A DNA stretch of 64,000 nt from Lepidurus packardi. Its lineage: Eukaryota; Arthropoda; Branchiopoda; Notostraca; Triopsidae. A program made the position numbers and the translations under genes. The notes beneath the pieces were generated by a model that worked only from the letters and a program-made list of their open reading frames with translations, had not been told where the DNA came from and made no database searches. The stretch covers positions 3,244,565 to 3,308,564 of the forward strand of contig JAKZAN010000001.1 of NCBI GenBank assembly GCA_023053545.1, in the 5' to 3' direction. Shown piece after piece: positions 45,239 through 59,449 of this stretch; position 1 is the first letter of the stretch, and each line of letters starts with the position of its first letter.

Positions 45239-46580
45239 GAATGCTGAAAAGTTTCAGCAAAACTAAAGCTACCTGGCCTCTACCAGACTTAAAAAAAATA
45301 GCTTTTTTTGCTAGACGCTGATCAAGGCTTACTAAACACTGTTGGATTTCTTGCCTTTCTCGAAAGCACCATAAGCTGTGATCAGTTTCGCCTTTCATTT
45401 TTTTTTATTATAATGTACAAATCTTTAAACTTGACTCTTGGCCATACTAAGTTTACAAGCAAGCAAGCAGGGCTATACAACTACAAGCGAGTTTCAGTAA
45501 AAATAGCTGCTTAATTGTGTTTACGTTGTTGTAAACACACGTTCACATTCACTTTTGCAATGACCAGACAGTAACAACAATATTTTTGCTTGTAATGTGA
45601 CTTGATGACTGAAATACTCCCGTATGTAACACTGCAAAACCATGAAACCTTCACAAAAGTTAAATAAAACTTTTACAAGACACAGTTTCTAAAAGTATGT
45701 TTCCAAACGTGATTTTCAAGTCTTACAAGGCTAAACGCGTGCTCTCAAAGTTTAGTATACAACGCTGCATGAACGTGCAAACCGGATTTTATGATATCAA
45801 CTGGTTCATATACGAGTCTAAAAAGACAGTAGTTTCATGTGATTTTCGTTTTTCTTAGCTCGTTTGCGGAGGCTCTGAGCAAAGTTTCTTTAAAAAAAAC
45901 TACCGTAGCATTGTTCTCCATCTTGTGTACAATCTAGCCCAAACCGGGAGTCAGTAGGACTTTTGGTTGTTAACTTATACTGTCACGAAGCCTTATTTTT
46001 TAGAAAACCCAAACTAGATCATTTTCGAGATTTTTCTATTACGTACTTTTTCGTCCTAGAAGCTACTTGCAACATATCACAAATAGCAGAATTATCTCAA
46101 GATTTCAAGTGTATTTTTGTAACTTATTTTGACTTGCAATTTGATCGCAGTGGCCGCTTAAACAGACCACGTTCCGGTACTTTTCAATGAAAATGCATAG
46201 AGAACAACCTTAATCAAAGATTCCGAATTCCACTCAGTGCGTCCAAGTTTAGTTTAAAACTCTTTCTTTTCACTTAAAAAAGTCTATACATTTAATGAGA
46301 GTTGTCATTTTTAAGCCTTGTTATTTACCTTCTAAACTTCCAAGAAATTGGATTTTTCTTCATTAGAGCTTTAGTTTTACAACTTATCCAAAACTTTTGA
46401 TTCCTTTGTGTTTACTACATCAAACGTGTTTGGAACTTGAAACTTGTAAACGGAAACTTATAAAAGCAAGCCATGTTCCTCTTTGTCCAACACGAATTGT
46501 TTCACTCGATCACCCTGCTTGCAAACTGCGCATGTCGTGACTACCAAGTAACTGTAAATTTGATGAAACATACCTTCTTT
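45239..46580. other. Convergent intergenic DNA between Rab43/19 and MYSM1
   Basis: AT-rich 3' flanks of two genes facing each other. No coding frame, RNA gene or repeat ends recognised. Confidence 0.45.
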
Positions 46581-49500
46581 TCACCCTTGTCTCTCTGGAG
46601 CCAGCTGAAGTAAGAAGTCTTTGACTAACGCAAAACACTCCAGGAGTTGAAACGGCGAAACTCCACTCAAATGCCTCGCTAGGCTTTTCAGCACCTTGAA
46701 AAAAAAATCCCATTAAACATGTACGACGCAACACTTCAAAAGGCTGTAAACTGATCTTAGCCTTACTTTGTCAGTGTAAGTCACATTCTGACGCTCTTTG
46801 AACGTCCCATCTAAGGGCAAAAGGGTGGGACACCCATGCATTTGTTTACCAATGTCCCCTAAACCTTCTTTTAAGCTCGGCCTGTCGAAACGATCCCAGT
46901 CCATTTCCATTTCGAACTTGTAAGGCACCAACGTCTCCTCTACCGACTCACTTCCACTCTCTTTACCTTCGAAGACCGTCAAGCACCTTAACCGAGAGAA
47001 TTTAATCTTGTTAAAAGTTTCTCAAACTTTCGTCTACTGGATTTTATCTTGTCTTAAATTCAGAAAGCTAAGGCAGAACCTAATAATAATACCTGATGGC
47101 GGAAGCCCACGCATCTCTCTGAGGCATAAAGTATGGAGCGACAATAACGCCCACAAATGGCGCTTCATTTCGAGCAAACCAGGCTTGGAACTTGGCTTGA
47201 GTTTCCAGATCCCTTACGGATGGTAGCGGCATAAAAGTAGGGTGGGAATGGTACCAGCCGACCACTACCAAGCCTTTCTTTTCGAGCCTGTCACACGCTT
47301 GGGTTTGAGATACTATATATTGTATTTTTTTTTAAAGGGGGAGAAAGTAACAACATTTCTTTTTAGTTATTTTGCCCTTTTGTTAGGCCAATTTACGGAA
47401 TATTTCATAGTATACTTGGACACATTTCACACTGATGACTAGTGGACAAGCTTTGGCATGGTTGAGCCACTGTTATAGATAACTTTCGATTTTCAAAGTC
47501 GTAGTGACCGCCCAGAAGGCCGATAATTTCCGTTTTGCAGAGGTGAGAGTGGACATCCATAACAACTAAGGCGTTTGCTGACAATCTGACTTCGAAAGGA
47601 GCCTAAATAATAATAATCATGAATAAAGTGAGATCAATAATAAACCAAATAACTAATAATTTACGGAATAAATAACTAAAACCTTTAATAAACTAACATG
47701 ATTCATACACAAAACTAGTTTAGACATACAACTTAAATATATTAAGAAAACTTATATTTAAAGTGTAGTATTTTCAAACATGAATGATCATGTTTCATTA
47801 ATGAACTTGTTACAAAGCTTTCCTTGATTATTCAGTTTCAAACTGATTATTTTTTTTTTTTAACTTAATACACACGTAACTAGAATAATAGCAGTACTTA
47901 CGATACGCAACCCTACATTACTGAAACGCTTCGTATTAATCAAGTTTCTTATCTTTCTTGCACCGTGACTACCACGTAACGCTGAAGAATAACCTAGTTA
48001 TAACTTACTGGTAGTTGAGGCGAAAAGGGCAAGCACGGAATAAGGCGGAAAGGATCTTCCATTTTCGTTTCCTTTTTTATCTTTGTCTTTTTAACTTTCT
48101 TAGGAGAGCACGTAAACTCTTGCTTATCATGAGCCACTGTATAGCCTTCAGTTCCGTACTCCATCTAAGAATAAGGCTCCTCAGTCGTTATTTTCAATGA
48201 AAGTAAATTAGATGTTAAACTAAAAATTTTTTTTTTACAAATTTTCGCTTTCGGATTCTCGCAATTTCAGGGTCACGATTCTTCACCTCCAGTTGAGATA
48301 ACGACTGCGAACGTTCTTTGGGCGGTCGGAGCAAAACTGGCTTCCCATATTGAGTTTCCGCTGACCAAAATAAAAAAAATTAATTCAGTAAAGACCTTTT
48401 TCTCATTGTTTCTGATTACCACATCCAAAATTTATGGCACCAGTTTGTTCAAGGTAACAATGAATCCGGCCAATGAGATTGACGTCACCGCAATGTTTCA
48501 AAGCAGGCCTGACCGAGGTTTTGGTCATATATTTGGGTTTTTGCCTTGTCCACTGCTCTAGAATGATGTTGCGGATCCGTAAGTACCGATCTGGTGTTTT
48601 TACGGATTTCCCGACGAAAAAATCCCGATGCACTTCCCTTTCTTCCTCGTCAATAGAGTCGGGCTCAATAAAACGTTCCTTCAAAGGGGCAGGAAACGTA
48701 ACAGGCTCATCCTGAGACTCCTGGGTCTCTTCCGACTCTTCTAGCTGCAGTTTTTCAGCTTGAGAAGCTTCCATTAAGCTTTCTTCTTTCATCTGAAGTA
48801 GGATGGCCTCCTGGATGGGATTTGCCTCCACATTTTCCACAAGACTTGAGGAATGGTTCTGATCAATGTCTTCACTGGCAGCGGAAAGCTCAATTTCTTC
48901 TGTAATTTCCGGTACATCCAAATCGATAACGAATTCCTCGCTAATTTGTTCCGTTTGAAGTTGCAAGTCAGGCTCGTTTTCATCGATATCGATTTCGACG
49001 TCACTCTCGGTGCTGGGTTCTGCGTTTTCCTTCTTTAAACGCACAATTTCGCCGGTAACAAGAGGTACCGGAGTAGGTACCAGCACCGGATTCGTATTTG
49101 ACAAGTTTTTTCGTTTGGGTTTCGGCATTTTGGCAAAGGAATTCATTTTAGGCTTTGCTTTGGTTTTAGAACGGAATCTGGTGGGTAAAAAACCATTAGG
49201 TTTTCGCTGATGGACGGTAGGTTGGCCCGAAGTGACGCTCGCTATGATTTCTTCAATGGAGGCGGGAATGGCAGCTTCTTCGATTAGTTCTTCGAAATCA
49301 AAGGTGAAAGAAGGGATTAAAGGAGCTTTAATAACGACGGGAGGCATCGGACGAGACGAGTTTGACGTCAAAGACAGCTCTGGGTGAGTTCGTAAGAAAC
49401 TTTTAACTTGTAAGGTAGTTTTGGTGCCAATCAGTCGCGCAATTTTGCTCCAATTCTTGCCATGGATTTCCTGAAAAAAAAACAGAAAATACAATTTACA

Positions 49501-50103
49501 ACCGTTATAAATCTAAGATAAATAAAGCTGCTAGAGAACTTGGGATCACGTACAGTGCCTTTTTTCAAGGAGTCTATGTCTTGGCTGGTCCAGACAGGGC
49601 TCAACTTGCTACTAACCCCAAGGGGACTCTTTTCCTTTACGATTTCGATGCTTGTCCCGACCAGTGGGGGCAGGAAATGTTTTTTCTCTTCTTGGAGCAT
49701 TGAATCTAGTGTTGAGCGTTGACGTTCCCGTTCGTCGACATTAACGGAAATAGTTTGATCAAAGTAGAGAACCTTAGAAATACTTAGGTTTTAATAAAGT
49801 TTTAATGACTCATAATTATTCATTAATTATTCAAGCATTCACGTACTTGCGAGTGATCAAGTAACCATGGATGGCGCAGATCATCACCTAATAAGCTGCC
49901 TTGGGTGGGGAATTCGTTAATGTCCACTTCAGTTCTAAATCGTAAATCAGACAGTCACAGAATTTAAAAGTAAATGTTTCCTATTTTATTTTGTTTCAGT
50001 TATTTCTTATTAAGTGAGATGAAGGAAAACCGTTCACTTACTCGATGTTCGCACTGAAATCACCTAATATATCCACTTCATCTTCGTCGTCAATGTCAGC
50101 CAT
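46581..50103 (-). CDS. MYSM1: MYSM1 histone H2A deubiquitinase (SANT-SWIRM-MPN)
   Basis: Ten minus-strand exons (50103-50042, 49934-49847, 49772-49554, 49470-48420, 48360-48239, 48164-48009, 47602-47416, 47312-47093, 46986-46767, 46694-46581) close in frame to 812 aa (human 828). MYSM1 removes monoubiquitin from histone H2A K119 in the nucleus. Order of domains: a SANT/Myb helix set ([33 protein letters not shown]), an acidic linker, a SWIRM domain ([32 protein letters not shown]), and a JAMM/MPN+ protease. The JAMM residues are intact: the glutamate in [11 protein letters not shown], and the H-x-H, S and D of [17 protein letters not shown]. The short last exon gives [11 protein letters not shown] and a leucine-rich tail. 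Start ATG is at 50103, 608 bp from the Rab7 ATG on the other strand. Confidence 0.95.
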
Positions 50104-51490
<1,387 letters not shown>

Positions 51491-52347
51491 CCAAAAAAAA
51501 AATGGGCAAAAAAAATGAAAACTAACACAATAGAGAATAGGTTTATGGTTAGTTTTTACTTTTTCTAAAAACGACAAAAGAGAAGAGCGTTACGGTTAAA
51601 ACAAAATTTGCATACAGAAGTTAAGAAAGGCCTTATTTTTTGTTTTTTCCCAAATCCTTTTTTCTCCTTTGTTTTTCGTTTTTCTTTCCATGCTTTATCA
51701 AGACTTGCGAAAGGCGAACGAAATTTCCGAAAAAAAAAACAAAAATTGAAATACATTTTATTGTTTAGGGGCAGAATCTGGTTGACCAAAAAACTGTTAC
51801 TGTTAGCTTTTGTGATACATGGTGAAATGTAGCTTTTTTCTTCCTCCTTTTCCTCTTTTCCAACGTTAGATAAAATCGTGTATAAACAAAAACCTTAAAT
51901 ATTCTTCTCCCAGAAAAAAATGCCTACAGCCTCAGAACTTCATGTAAAGATTGTGTCTTTCGTTTTGTTTCTTTCTGGTAGCACCTTTGTTGGTATGTAT
52001 GTAAAGTATGAAACAAAAAGGCTCAGTTATCACCAATACACGAGATAAGAATATTTGGAATATTCGGAGTCCTATCCATGTTCTAACAGTTGCTCTGTTT
52101 TGCATTACTTCAGTAAATAGCGAAGTTTCGAAGTAAAAAAAAAAATTAATCAAAAAGCTCGGCCTTCTTTCTTATTTTGATTAGAGAAATAATTCCCAAT
52201 TAATCGAACAAATGAAATTATGTAGAAAACAGTACTCTTTGGCTAAAACTGTTTACTTCTGGTATCTGTAATGGATTTTCTTTTTCTTTTCTAGAACGTA
52301 TTGCCATGGAAAAACGCATCAAGATTGGTACCTTATTTCTGTGTGTA
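51491..52347. other. Convergent 3' region between Rab7 and GET3
   Basis: Homopolymer-rich (runs of A and T) non-coding DNA holding both 3' UTRs. Nothing else recognised. Confidence 0.5.
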
Positions 52348-53753
52348 TTACTGCGAAGGCTTATAGGGCTTAATAAGGTTATCGGAGAACAATTTGACTT
52401 GATCCACACCGCGTACTTCGTGGTCCAATAAAGGTAATAAAGTCACATTAAAATCTTCGTATAAATCTTGGATCTAGACAATAATATTTTATGAATAAAA
52501 CAGAACATTCGAGTGACTTTTGAAAATGCGGTTAATACCTGGTCAAGATATTTAGCTTGGATCCGTCGCCTAGCAGCACACAAGTTACAGGGTTTATTCC
52601 CGTCCGTGGGCGTCAGAAGCAATTGGTTAACAATAATATTGTGTGTGTCAATGTTGCTTTTAGCGAGTTCTTGGACTAAACGCTCGGTTTCATATAACGA
52701 GAGGAATTCCGCGATGCAAACACACACGAACGTTGTACGACTCTACGAAATACAAGGAAAAATATCAACAAATATCTACCGGTAAAGTATAGAGAAAATA
52801 TATACCGGATCCCTGAATTGCTCATTAACTTGGCGAATTACGGGCAACATACCCTCCAGTTTCGAGGATAATGCGTCTGTGTTGAAATCAGACATTCCTA
52901 ACAATCCGCTAACCTTGAAGAAAGCAAAAAGATAACGGAAAACGTGAGGAGTAATCATTTAAGAAAGAAGAAATTAATACTTGATTGATGAATGGTCCGA
53001 TTTGGTTTTTGAGTCTCAGCAGTTTGCCTAAACCCTTTTCTACGACGGAAGGGAACGCCAGTAAACGTAATGTATGTCCTGTTGGAGCTGTGTCGAATAC
53101 GACAACCGAAAAATTCATGCCCTGAACCAATCTATAGGAGAAAAACACAAGAAATCAGGGAACACAAGGGCATACCGTAAAAAAAGAAAATTTAACTTAC
53201 TTCATAACTTCCACGTAACTCATCGCTTCGTCAATGCCAGGAAACGCTCCAAAAACTTCTTGTAAAAGTCCGCGATTACTTCTCCAGAAATCTCCTTCGC
53301 CTTCGAAGTAATCATCGGGTAATTCATTAAAACCTACGTTAGGGTCAATTTCCTATACAAATATATTCAGATAAGTAAACTGAGAGCAGTTCTAGAAGTT
53401 AGACACTCTTTCTCTTAGTCTTACCATAGCGAAAAGGTTGTCAAAGCCTTTAACTTTCGAAGGAACTTTGTTGAATTTCTGGTCAAATGCGTCAGAGATG
53501 TTGTGAGCAGGATCAGTCGAAATAATCAGTACAGACTCCCTAGCTTTTGCCAGTTGCGAAGCTAAACTACAACTACATTAAGAGTAAATTGATTATTTTA
53601 AACTTTTTTAAATATCAGTACTTGATAGGAAACTAACCTGCATGTTGTTTTGCCGACACCGCCTTTCCCTCCTACAAATATCCATCGTAGACTTTCTTGT
53701 TCAATCACATTTTTTAGGGAAGGCTCAGGGAGAGGAAGCTCTTCCACATCCAT
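52348..53753 (-). CDS. GET3: GET3/ASNA1 (TRC40) ATPase for tail-anchored proteins
   Basis: Seven minus-strand exons (53753-53638, 53572-53425, 53352-53201, 53131-52981, 52913-52806, 52742-52539, 52473-52348) close in frame to 334 aa (human 348). GET3 is a homodimeric cytosolic ATPase that shields the membrane anchors of tail-anchored proteins and delivers them to the ER. Visible motifs: the deviant Walker [15 protein letters not shown], the switch I region [12 protein letters not shown], the A-loop [13 protein letters not shown], the helix [17 protein letters not shown], the zinc-binding CxxC in [11 protein letters not shown] that joins the dimer, and the conserved end [12 protein letters not shown]. 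The first ATG opens [13 protein letters not shown], a normal N-terminus. Confidence 0.96.
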
Positions 53754-54128
53754 AGCTAAATACTGTCGATTGGAACTTCCTTTACTTTATTTGCTGGACC
53801 GAGAAAGCTGACAACAAGACGACAGACGAGCTGTCGAGTGAGCTATGCAAGTATAGTGAACGGGTAGTTGTTAGGTTTATTTTGTATGCATGTGAATGTG
53901 TTGTGCGTCACACGGTAGATGGCCCAAATGGAATCGAAATTCGCGTAAAGGAAATGTTGGGTGTTGTAGGGTTGTAAAGTGGAAGCGTGAATGTAAATAA
54001 TGGATTGGTGTGATTTGTTTAAAATTGATGGATGGAAGTGTATGGTAGCTAAGAGTATGTGACACTTAAGTTTGTGTTGCTTATTTAACACAATTAACAC
54101 ATTAACACAATTCTGTCGGTAGAATATT

Positions 54129-54495
54129 TTATACTTTGAACGAAGTGGTGTAAGGTGTCATAGAAGTCATCCATGCTATCTGAATGGTGTCTATACAGAG
54201 CGTAAATGTACAAAGATTGTTATGTATGTGCTGCACAGCTCTAGACAGTTTGTCGATGCGATATTTGAGAGGACTGCGTCTTGTCTTGTATATATTGCCA
54301 TACCGTAAGGTAACGGTGTTGTTACCAAAGTCATCATCCAAAAGCGCGTATGCCGGGTTGAGGAGAAGTTCCCTAATAGCCTTATAGTTTTGTTCTTTGG
54401 CCACCGCAATTATCTTCGGTACATATCTCCTCCAATTTAGTGTACACTTAGTTGCCTTCCCGCTTCCGAGGAGCAAGTCCACTTCCCAAAGCAGC
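54129..54495 (-). CDS. Unrecognised terminal exon
   Basis: On the minus strand a good acceptor (GATATTACAG) leads into LLWEVDLLLGSGKAT, NWRRYVPKIIAVAKEQN and AIRELLLNPAYALLDDD, ending at 54129. About 121 residues are open, with balanced composition. A possible upstream exon ends near 54575 (NATCAYLNQQ then a GTATAT donor), in compatible phase, but a stop precedes it closely and no start is found. The family is not recognised. It could be a young, decayed or lineage-specific gene. Confidence 0.35.
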
Positions 54496-54575
54496 TGTAA
54501 TATCGATATTATGAGTAAATAGTAAGCGTTTCCATTTATTATTTTACGTAACATATTTTAATTACATACATATAC

Positions 54576-55352
54576 TTGCTGGTTCAGGTACGCACAGGTT
54601 GCATTAACGTCGTCAATCGATTATTGTAACCTGCCTTACCTGCTTGAAATATAATATTGCGTAATTTTTTCTCGTTTCAGTCATTGATAGTCAATTTTTA
54701 TTCTGAAAATCAAACTTCGCTAAATAGATTAAATGTAACAAAATAATATGCAATTCATAAGAAACCCGAGGACAAAGGAACTGTCACTGTAACATTACAA
54801 CGTTAGTGTTTATAAACTAACATTACGAGTAAACTGACTTCAGACATATGCATGGCGGTTTGTCGTTGGGAAATATAGACTTATAGTGCTGCATTTTTCG
54901 ACACCGACTGAGTTTTCTAAGCACTACGATATGGTGTGTTTGAAAAAGTAAGTGCTAGATAATCCTGCACCAGTGGTCCCAAGGAAAAACACCAATAACA
55001 GAACTTAAACATACGTATATAAAACTTAAAGGACTTATCCTTAAAAAAAATGGAATTACACACGTAGCTGCTAATAAAAAATAACAGCACGAACCATAGC
55101 AACGAACAGACTACTTACAAATCACAACAACAGTAAACGTCCATGCGACGAAGAAAGGGCAGGCAAAACGTCTCTCCGAGCTCATTTGGCTTGGCGGACA
55201 TGCTAGTTCAAGTTGCTCCTCCTGGCCGCTGGCAAAATAGCCTTATCCAACTCCCCACGAAGTCACCCACGAAATGCACAGCGCTTACGGGAAGCTTGCT
55301 GTGCCAAACCACCCACTGGGAGCTGGCCCGGAAAACGATAGAATAAGCTATA
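54576..55352. other. Intergenic DNA, nothing recognised
   Basis: A GC-richer patch at 55140-55345 stands out from its AT-rich surroundings but has no recognisable protein or repeat ends. Confidence 0.35.
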
Positions 55353-56143
55353 CTCCTTGCATAGCTAATATGTATGGAAGCCCTGAGAGGACAAAACTCG
55401 GGAACCGCAGAAAGTGACTCGGGAACAGCAGAAAGTACACTTATGGGAACATATTGACTTTCGGGAACACGGGAACCAGTTTTCGGAACATGGGAACCAG
55501 TTTTGGGAACACTATCGGGAACACGGGAACATTATCGGGAACACGGGAACATATCGCTGTTTTCGGAACATATCGATACCTTCGGATGCAAGGTCGCTTT
55601 CACACTGTCATACAACTAGGCCCCCCCCCCCCCCCCCCAAGACCATAAAACCAATTTATCTTCTTCCACTAGCTTGCGCCCCCTTGTATGACAGTGTGAA
55701 AGCGACCTTGCATCCGAAGATATCGATATGTTCCGAAAACAGCGATATGTTCCCGTGTTCCCGATAATGTTCCCGTGTTCCCGATAATGTTCCCGTGTTC
55801 CCGATAGTGTTCCCAAAACTGGTTCCCATGTTCCCAAGTTCCCAAAAGTTTTGGGAACTAGGGAACATGAGAACCAGTTTTGGCAAAACTGGTTCCCATG
55901 TTCCGAAAACTGGTTCCCGTGTTCCCGAAAGTCAATATGTTCCCATAAGTGTACTTTCTGCTGTTCCCGAGTCACTTTCTGCGGTTCCCGAGTTTTGTCC
56001 TCTCAGGGCTTCCATAGGTTCCCGTGTTCCCGAAAGTCAATATGTTCCCATAAGTGTACTTTCTGCTGTTCCCGAGTCACTTTCTGCGGTTCCCGAGTTT
56101 TGTCCTCTCAGGGCTTCCATAAATATGCTCCTTGCATAGCTAA
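55353..56143. mobile_element. GTTCCC-rich foldback element with 16-bp flanking direct repeats
   Basis: The left arm (about 55373-55617) and right arm (about 55682-56121) are inverted copies ending TATGGAAGCCCTGAGAGG. The arms consist largely of GTTCCC/GGGAAC words, including tandem 20-bp units GTTCCCGTGTTCCCGATAAT (two in the left arm, three in the right). The right arm also holds a 105-bp tandem duplication (55912-56016 and 56017-56121). The spacer starts with 18 C. CTCCTTGCATAGCTAA flanks the element directly at 55353-55368 and 56128-56143. Open frames through it only reflect the repeat and are not genes. Confidence 0.75.
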
Positions 56144-56800
56144 AAACAAAAGCTTACACGTTTACGAAGCGGCTGGGCAGCGAAACGCGAATTGGCTAAA
56201 CCTGAGAAGGGCGAGTGAATTGAATTTGAAACTTAATTAGCTAAACCATCTATACTTTCTATTCATTTATGATTTATTGATTCAGTTTATGTTGGTTATA
56301 ATAGTTTCAGAATTGCAACTGAAGGAAAAACAGCAGAAGACAATAGCACCCATCCTATGTATCAGGAATATGGAAAGAAATGAAAGTGAACGAGCGAAAT
56401 TACGTAAGGTTAGAAAATAAAATTGACCACACAAACTAACGAGAACCGCAAACTAAAACCCAAAAGTAACAGATTTGAGGATTTCCTTCTTTCTTCTTCT
56501 TTGTGTTGTTAAAGACGACAGGCGAAGTGGCATCGCATCGTCGTCTGCTGCATTCCGATAGGTGCCGCTGTCTATTCAACTCCGGTTGACTTTGGTCCGA
56601 ACACGAATTTACACTATTATATTGGGATGGGCGTGCACAGGAAACTGCACGTTAAAGAAAGGTGATAGAATTTAGACCTTCACTGAACATTTAAATAATA
56701 TCGACAAGTCCTGTAACTCTTATGTAATCAACTAAAAATGACGGGGCTAAAATATTGTTTGTATTCTGTAAGATTGCCAAAACCCAGTACGTTCTCGAGC
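56144..56800. other. Non-coding DNA downstream of the LINE reading frame
   Basis: May include the 3' UTR of the retrotransposon remnant, whose reading frame ends at 56801 on the minus strand. No poly-A tail or TSD was identified. Confidence 0.35.
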
Positions 56801-57986
56801 TTAAATTCGATTCCAGCTTTTATTCTTTAGTATTTCCCGTTCAAATGAGTGGTACAAGCATTCCATAATCTTGTGTTCCACCGCATCTTCCCTCTTTCCA
56901 CACCTATCACACGTGCTATTTCTTTTTAGATTAAATCTGTACATCCTGTTTTTCCGTGTCCACATCTCATTCGCAAAAGAGCAACTGATACTTTCCTGTT
57001 TTTTTTGTAATAACGAGGGTGCTGTCCTGATGTTTTGAGCGAATTGTGCAAAGTTTTGAGAAGAGCTCTTTTTTAATCGCTGTAATACTTTCCCCTCTAG
57101 TTTCTGTTTAAATACGGCCGAAAGCTCGTGTCTTGTGAGGTCTCTTAACATTATTTGGTTGGAGTCTTTGCCAATCTTTTCTGCGGTATCTACTGCTTCG
57201 TTTCTTGCGATTCCTACATGAGCTGGAACCCATTACAACGTGATGTCAAAATTATTTGCTTGTAATGTCATTATTCTACTCTGGATTTCTTGGACTATCT
57301 CGAAATATGCCTTCTTTCCGTAAGAATCAATAGCCCCGATGGCCGCTTTTGAGTCCGACAGGATAAGATAATTCTTTGCGCTCGAGTTCTCTATAATAAT
57401 TAATGCTTCTTTGATGGCGTACAACTCCCCTGCCATTACTGACGACCACCGAAGGAGACCGAAAGCGACAGTTATTTCCAGTTTCTATATGTATCCCGAA
57501 TGCCCGTCTTCGTCTCTGGACACATAGGTAAAAACTTTGTTGTGGTTGGGGAGATTATTATTTATGTACTTGTACACGAGTTGTTTACAGTCATTTAGCA
57601 GTTCTTTTTTCATGCTTAGTTTCGGTATATCTTTAACTATATTCTTGGGATCAAAATTCCATGGTCGTATTAGATTCTCAAAGAAATCTCATTCTTTTGG
57701 TTTCGCAATTTCAAAAGACTCGTACATCTGTTTAAACGACGTCCACAGCGAAGAATTACGGTTGTTGACAACCCTTTTGACTACTAGAGCTGCGTTTTAT
57801 TTGCTCCAGTCGCGTCCTAACGCGTCAGTGAGAAACCTTCGCGTCAGGCGCTAAATTCGTTTTATTTAGGACGAGCGTTGACGCGCTGCTCGGACGCGTC
57901 ATACCAAATAAAACGGTTTGTAGCATTCGCTCCCGTCTGTTTTGTAAACATCCCTATTTTAAACGTAAACATATATCTCACGAAGA

Positions 57987-59217
57987 ATGGACATAAAAAC
58001 ATTACTTTTAGTCATTAACTGCTATCGAAGTATATTGGCAGGGTCAGCTTTCTTAAGTCAGATCTTTCTCGAACTTGAAAGCAGTGAAAATGTTAGCGGT
58101 TACAATTATAAGCGAGCATTACAGAAGTGGTTAGAGGAAGCAAGCGAAGTTCATTATAAAGTTGAAAATTTCGCCGAAGTATTAGTGGAAAGCTTGAATG
58201 ACGCTGATTTTCGACGTCATTTCCGATTAAAAAGACAAACTTTCACCTTAACGCTTGATTTTTTAAAAAACGAACGAGAACTGTTGAAAAGAGTTTTTCC
58301 CGGCCGAGGTAAGCTACATGGAGGCCGATGAAGAAGAAAGAGAAGTAGTTAGAGCTGGCAAGAAACCAATTCGATTACGTAAAGCTCTCCTCATTACACT
58401 GTGGTACTTAGGAAACAGAGAATCAATGCGTAGTATTGCAAATTTGTTCGGTGTAGCACAGAGTTCAGTACATTCCTGTGTTCATCGGTTGTGTATTATG
58501 ATTTGTGCAGTGAGTTCTCGTTTCATTAAATGGCCCACTTCATTAGCCGAATGTGAAATGTATGCTACCAAATTTGAAAAGAAGGCATACTTCCCGAACG
58601 TCGTGGGTGCGATTGATGGAGCCCATATAGACATAATATGTCCAGCCCACCAACAGAATAGTTACAGAAATCGGAAGTGTGGATATTCAATGATTCTGCA
58701 GGCCATATGTTCTCCCGACAAAACATTTACGGATGTATTCATTGGCTTTCCAGGTGCGGCCCACGACGCTCGAGTTTTCCGCAATTCAGAAATTTTTAGA
58801 CAAACTTCAGAAAACCCATTATCTAATTTTCCTGATTCACGTTTCCATGTACTGGGTGACTCAGCTTATCCTCTTTTACCCTGGGTTATGACACCCTACA
58901 AAAGCAGCTCGACAAGAAGAGAACTCCATTACAACAACTGTCATTCACGAACAAGGATTACCGTGGAACATACTTTTGGCCTTTTAAAAGCACGCTTTCG
59001 CAAGCTTCTTCTTGTCGATACAAAAATAGAGTTCATCCCCTATGTTATAGGTGCTTGTTGTACGTTACACAATTTGTGTATGCAAAACGAAGGCGCTTTT
59101 TGTGAGGTGAATATTGATGCAATAGTGAACGGTGTAGAAGACGTGTATGTGAATCCGAACCGTCAAGACGGAGAAGCGAGAGAGAAGCGTGATCGCATAG
59201 CACAAATTTTACTGTAA
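57987..59217 (+). pseudogene. Harbinger transposase, copy 2, frameshifted
   Basis: Almost identical to the transposase at 17369-18598 but with one extra A in the A-run at 58287-58290, after residue 101. The frame then stops at 58331. The rest, including the full DDE core (GAIDGAHIDI, VLGDSAYPL, VEHTFGLLKARF), is open from 58318 to 59217, where an ATG could start a 299-aa piece that still contains the helix-turn-helix. Few other substitutions separate it from copy 1. Confidence 0.92.
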
Positions 59218-59449
59218 TCGGACAGGTCCCATAATTTTGTTTTAAAAAAACCTTGTGTACTCGAGACAGTAAAATACAGAAATCCAGATCAAATTCAGAA
59301 GTATAATCAACTTATTTTTGGCAGGATTATTTATCAAAGCCTTTAGATCAAACACGAACAACTGATTATGGACATAAGCATTGAAAAGCAATTAGATCAG
59401 GAAACGAAAAATTTGCCAAACTGAAAAGATTAAATTATCAACACATATC

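Noticed and set aside
55414..55975. Open frames rich in WEH/REHGN repeats as a gene, or the repeats as a CRISPR array
   Set aside because: Both strands are open only because of the GTTCCC repeat, there are no unique spacers of constant size, and the genome is eukaryotic.
57233..57436. Stand-alone small gene with RNase H-like sequence
   Set aside because: It is part of the LINE frame interrupted by Harbinger copy 2 and by stop codons.
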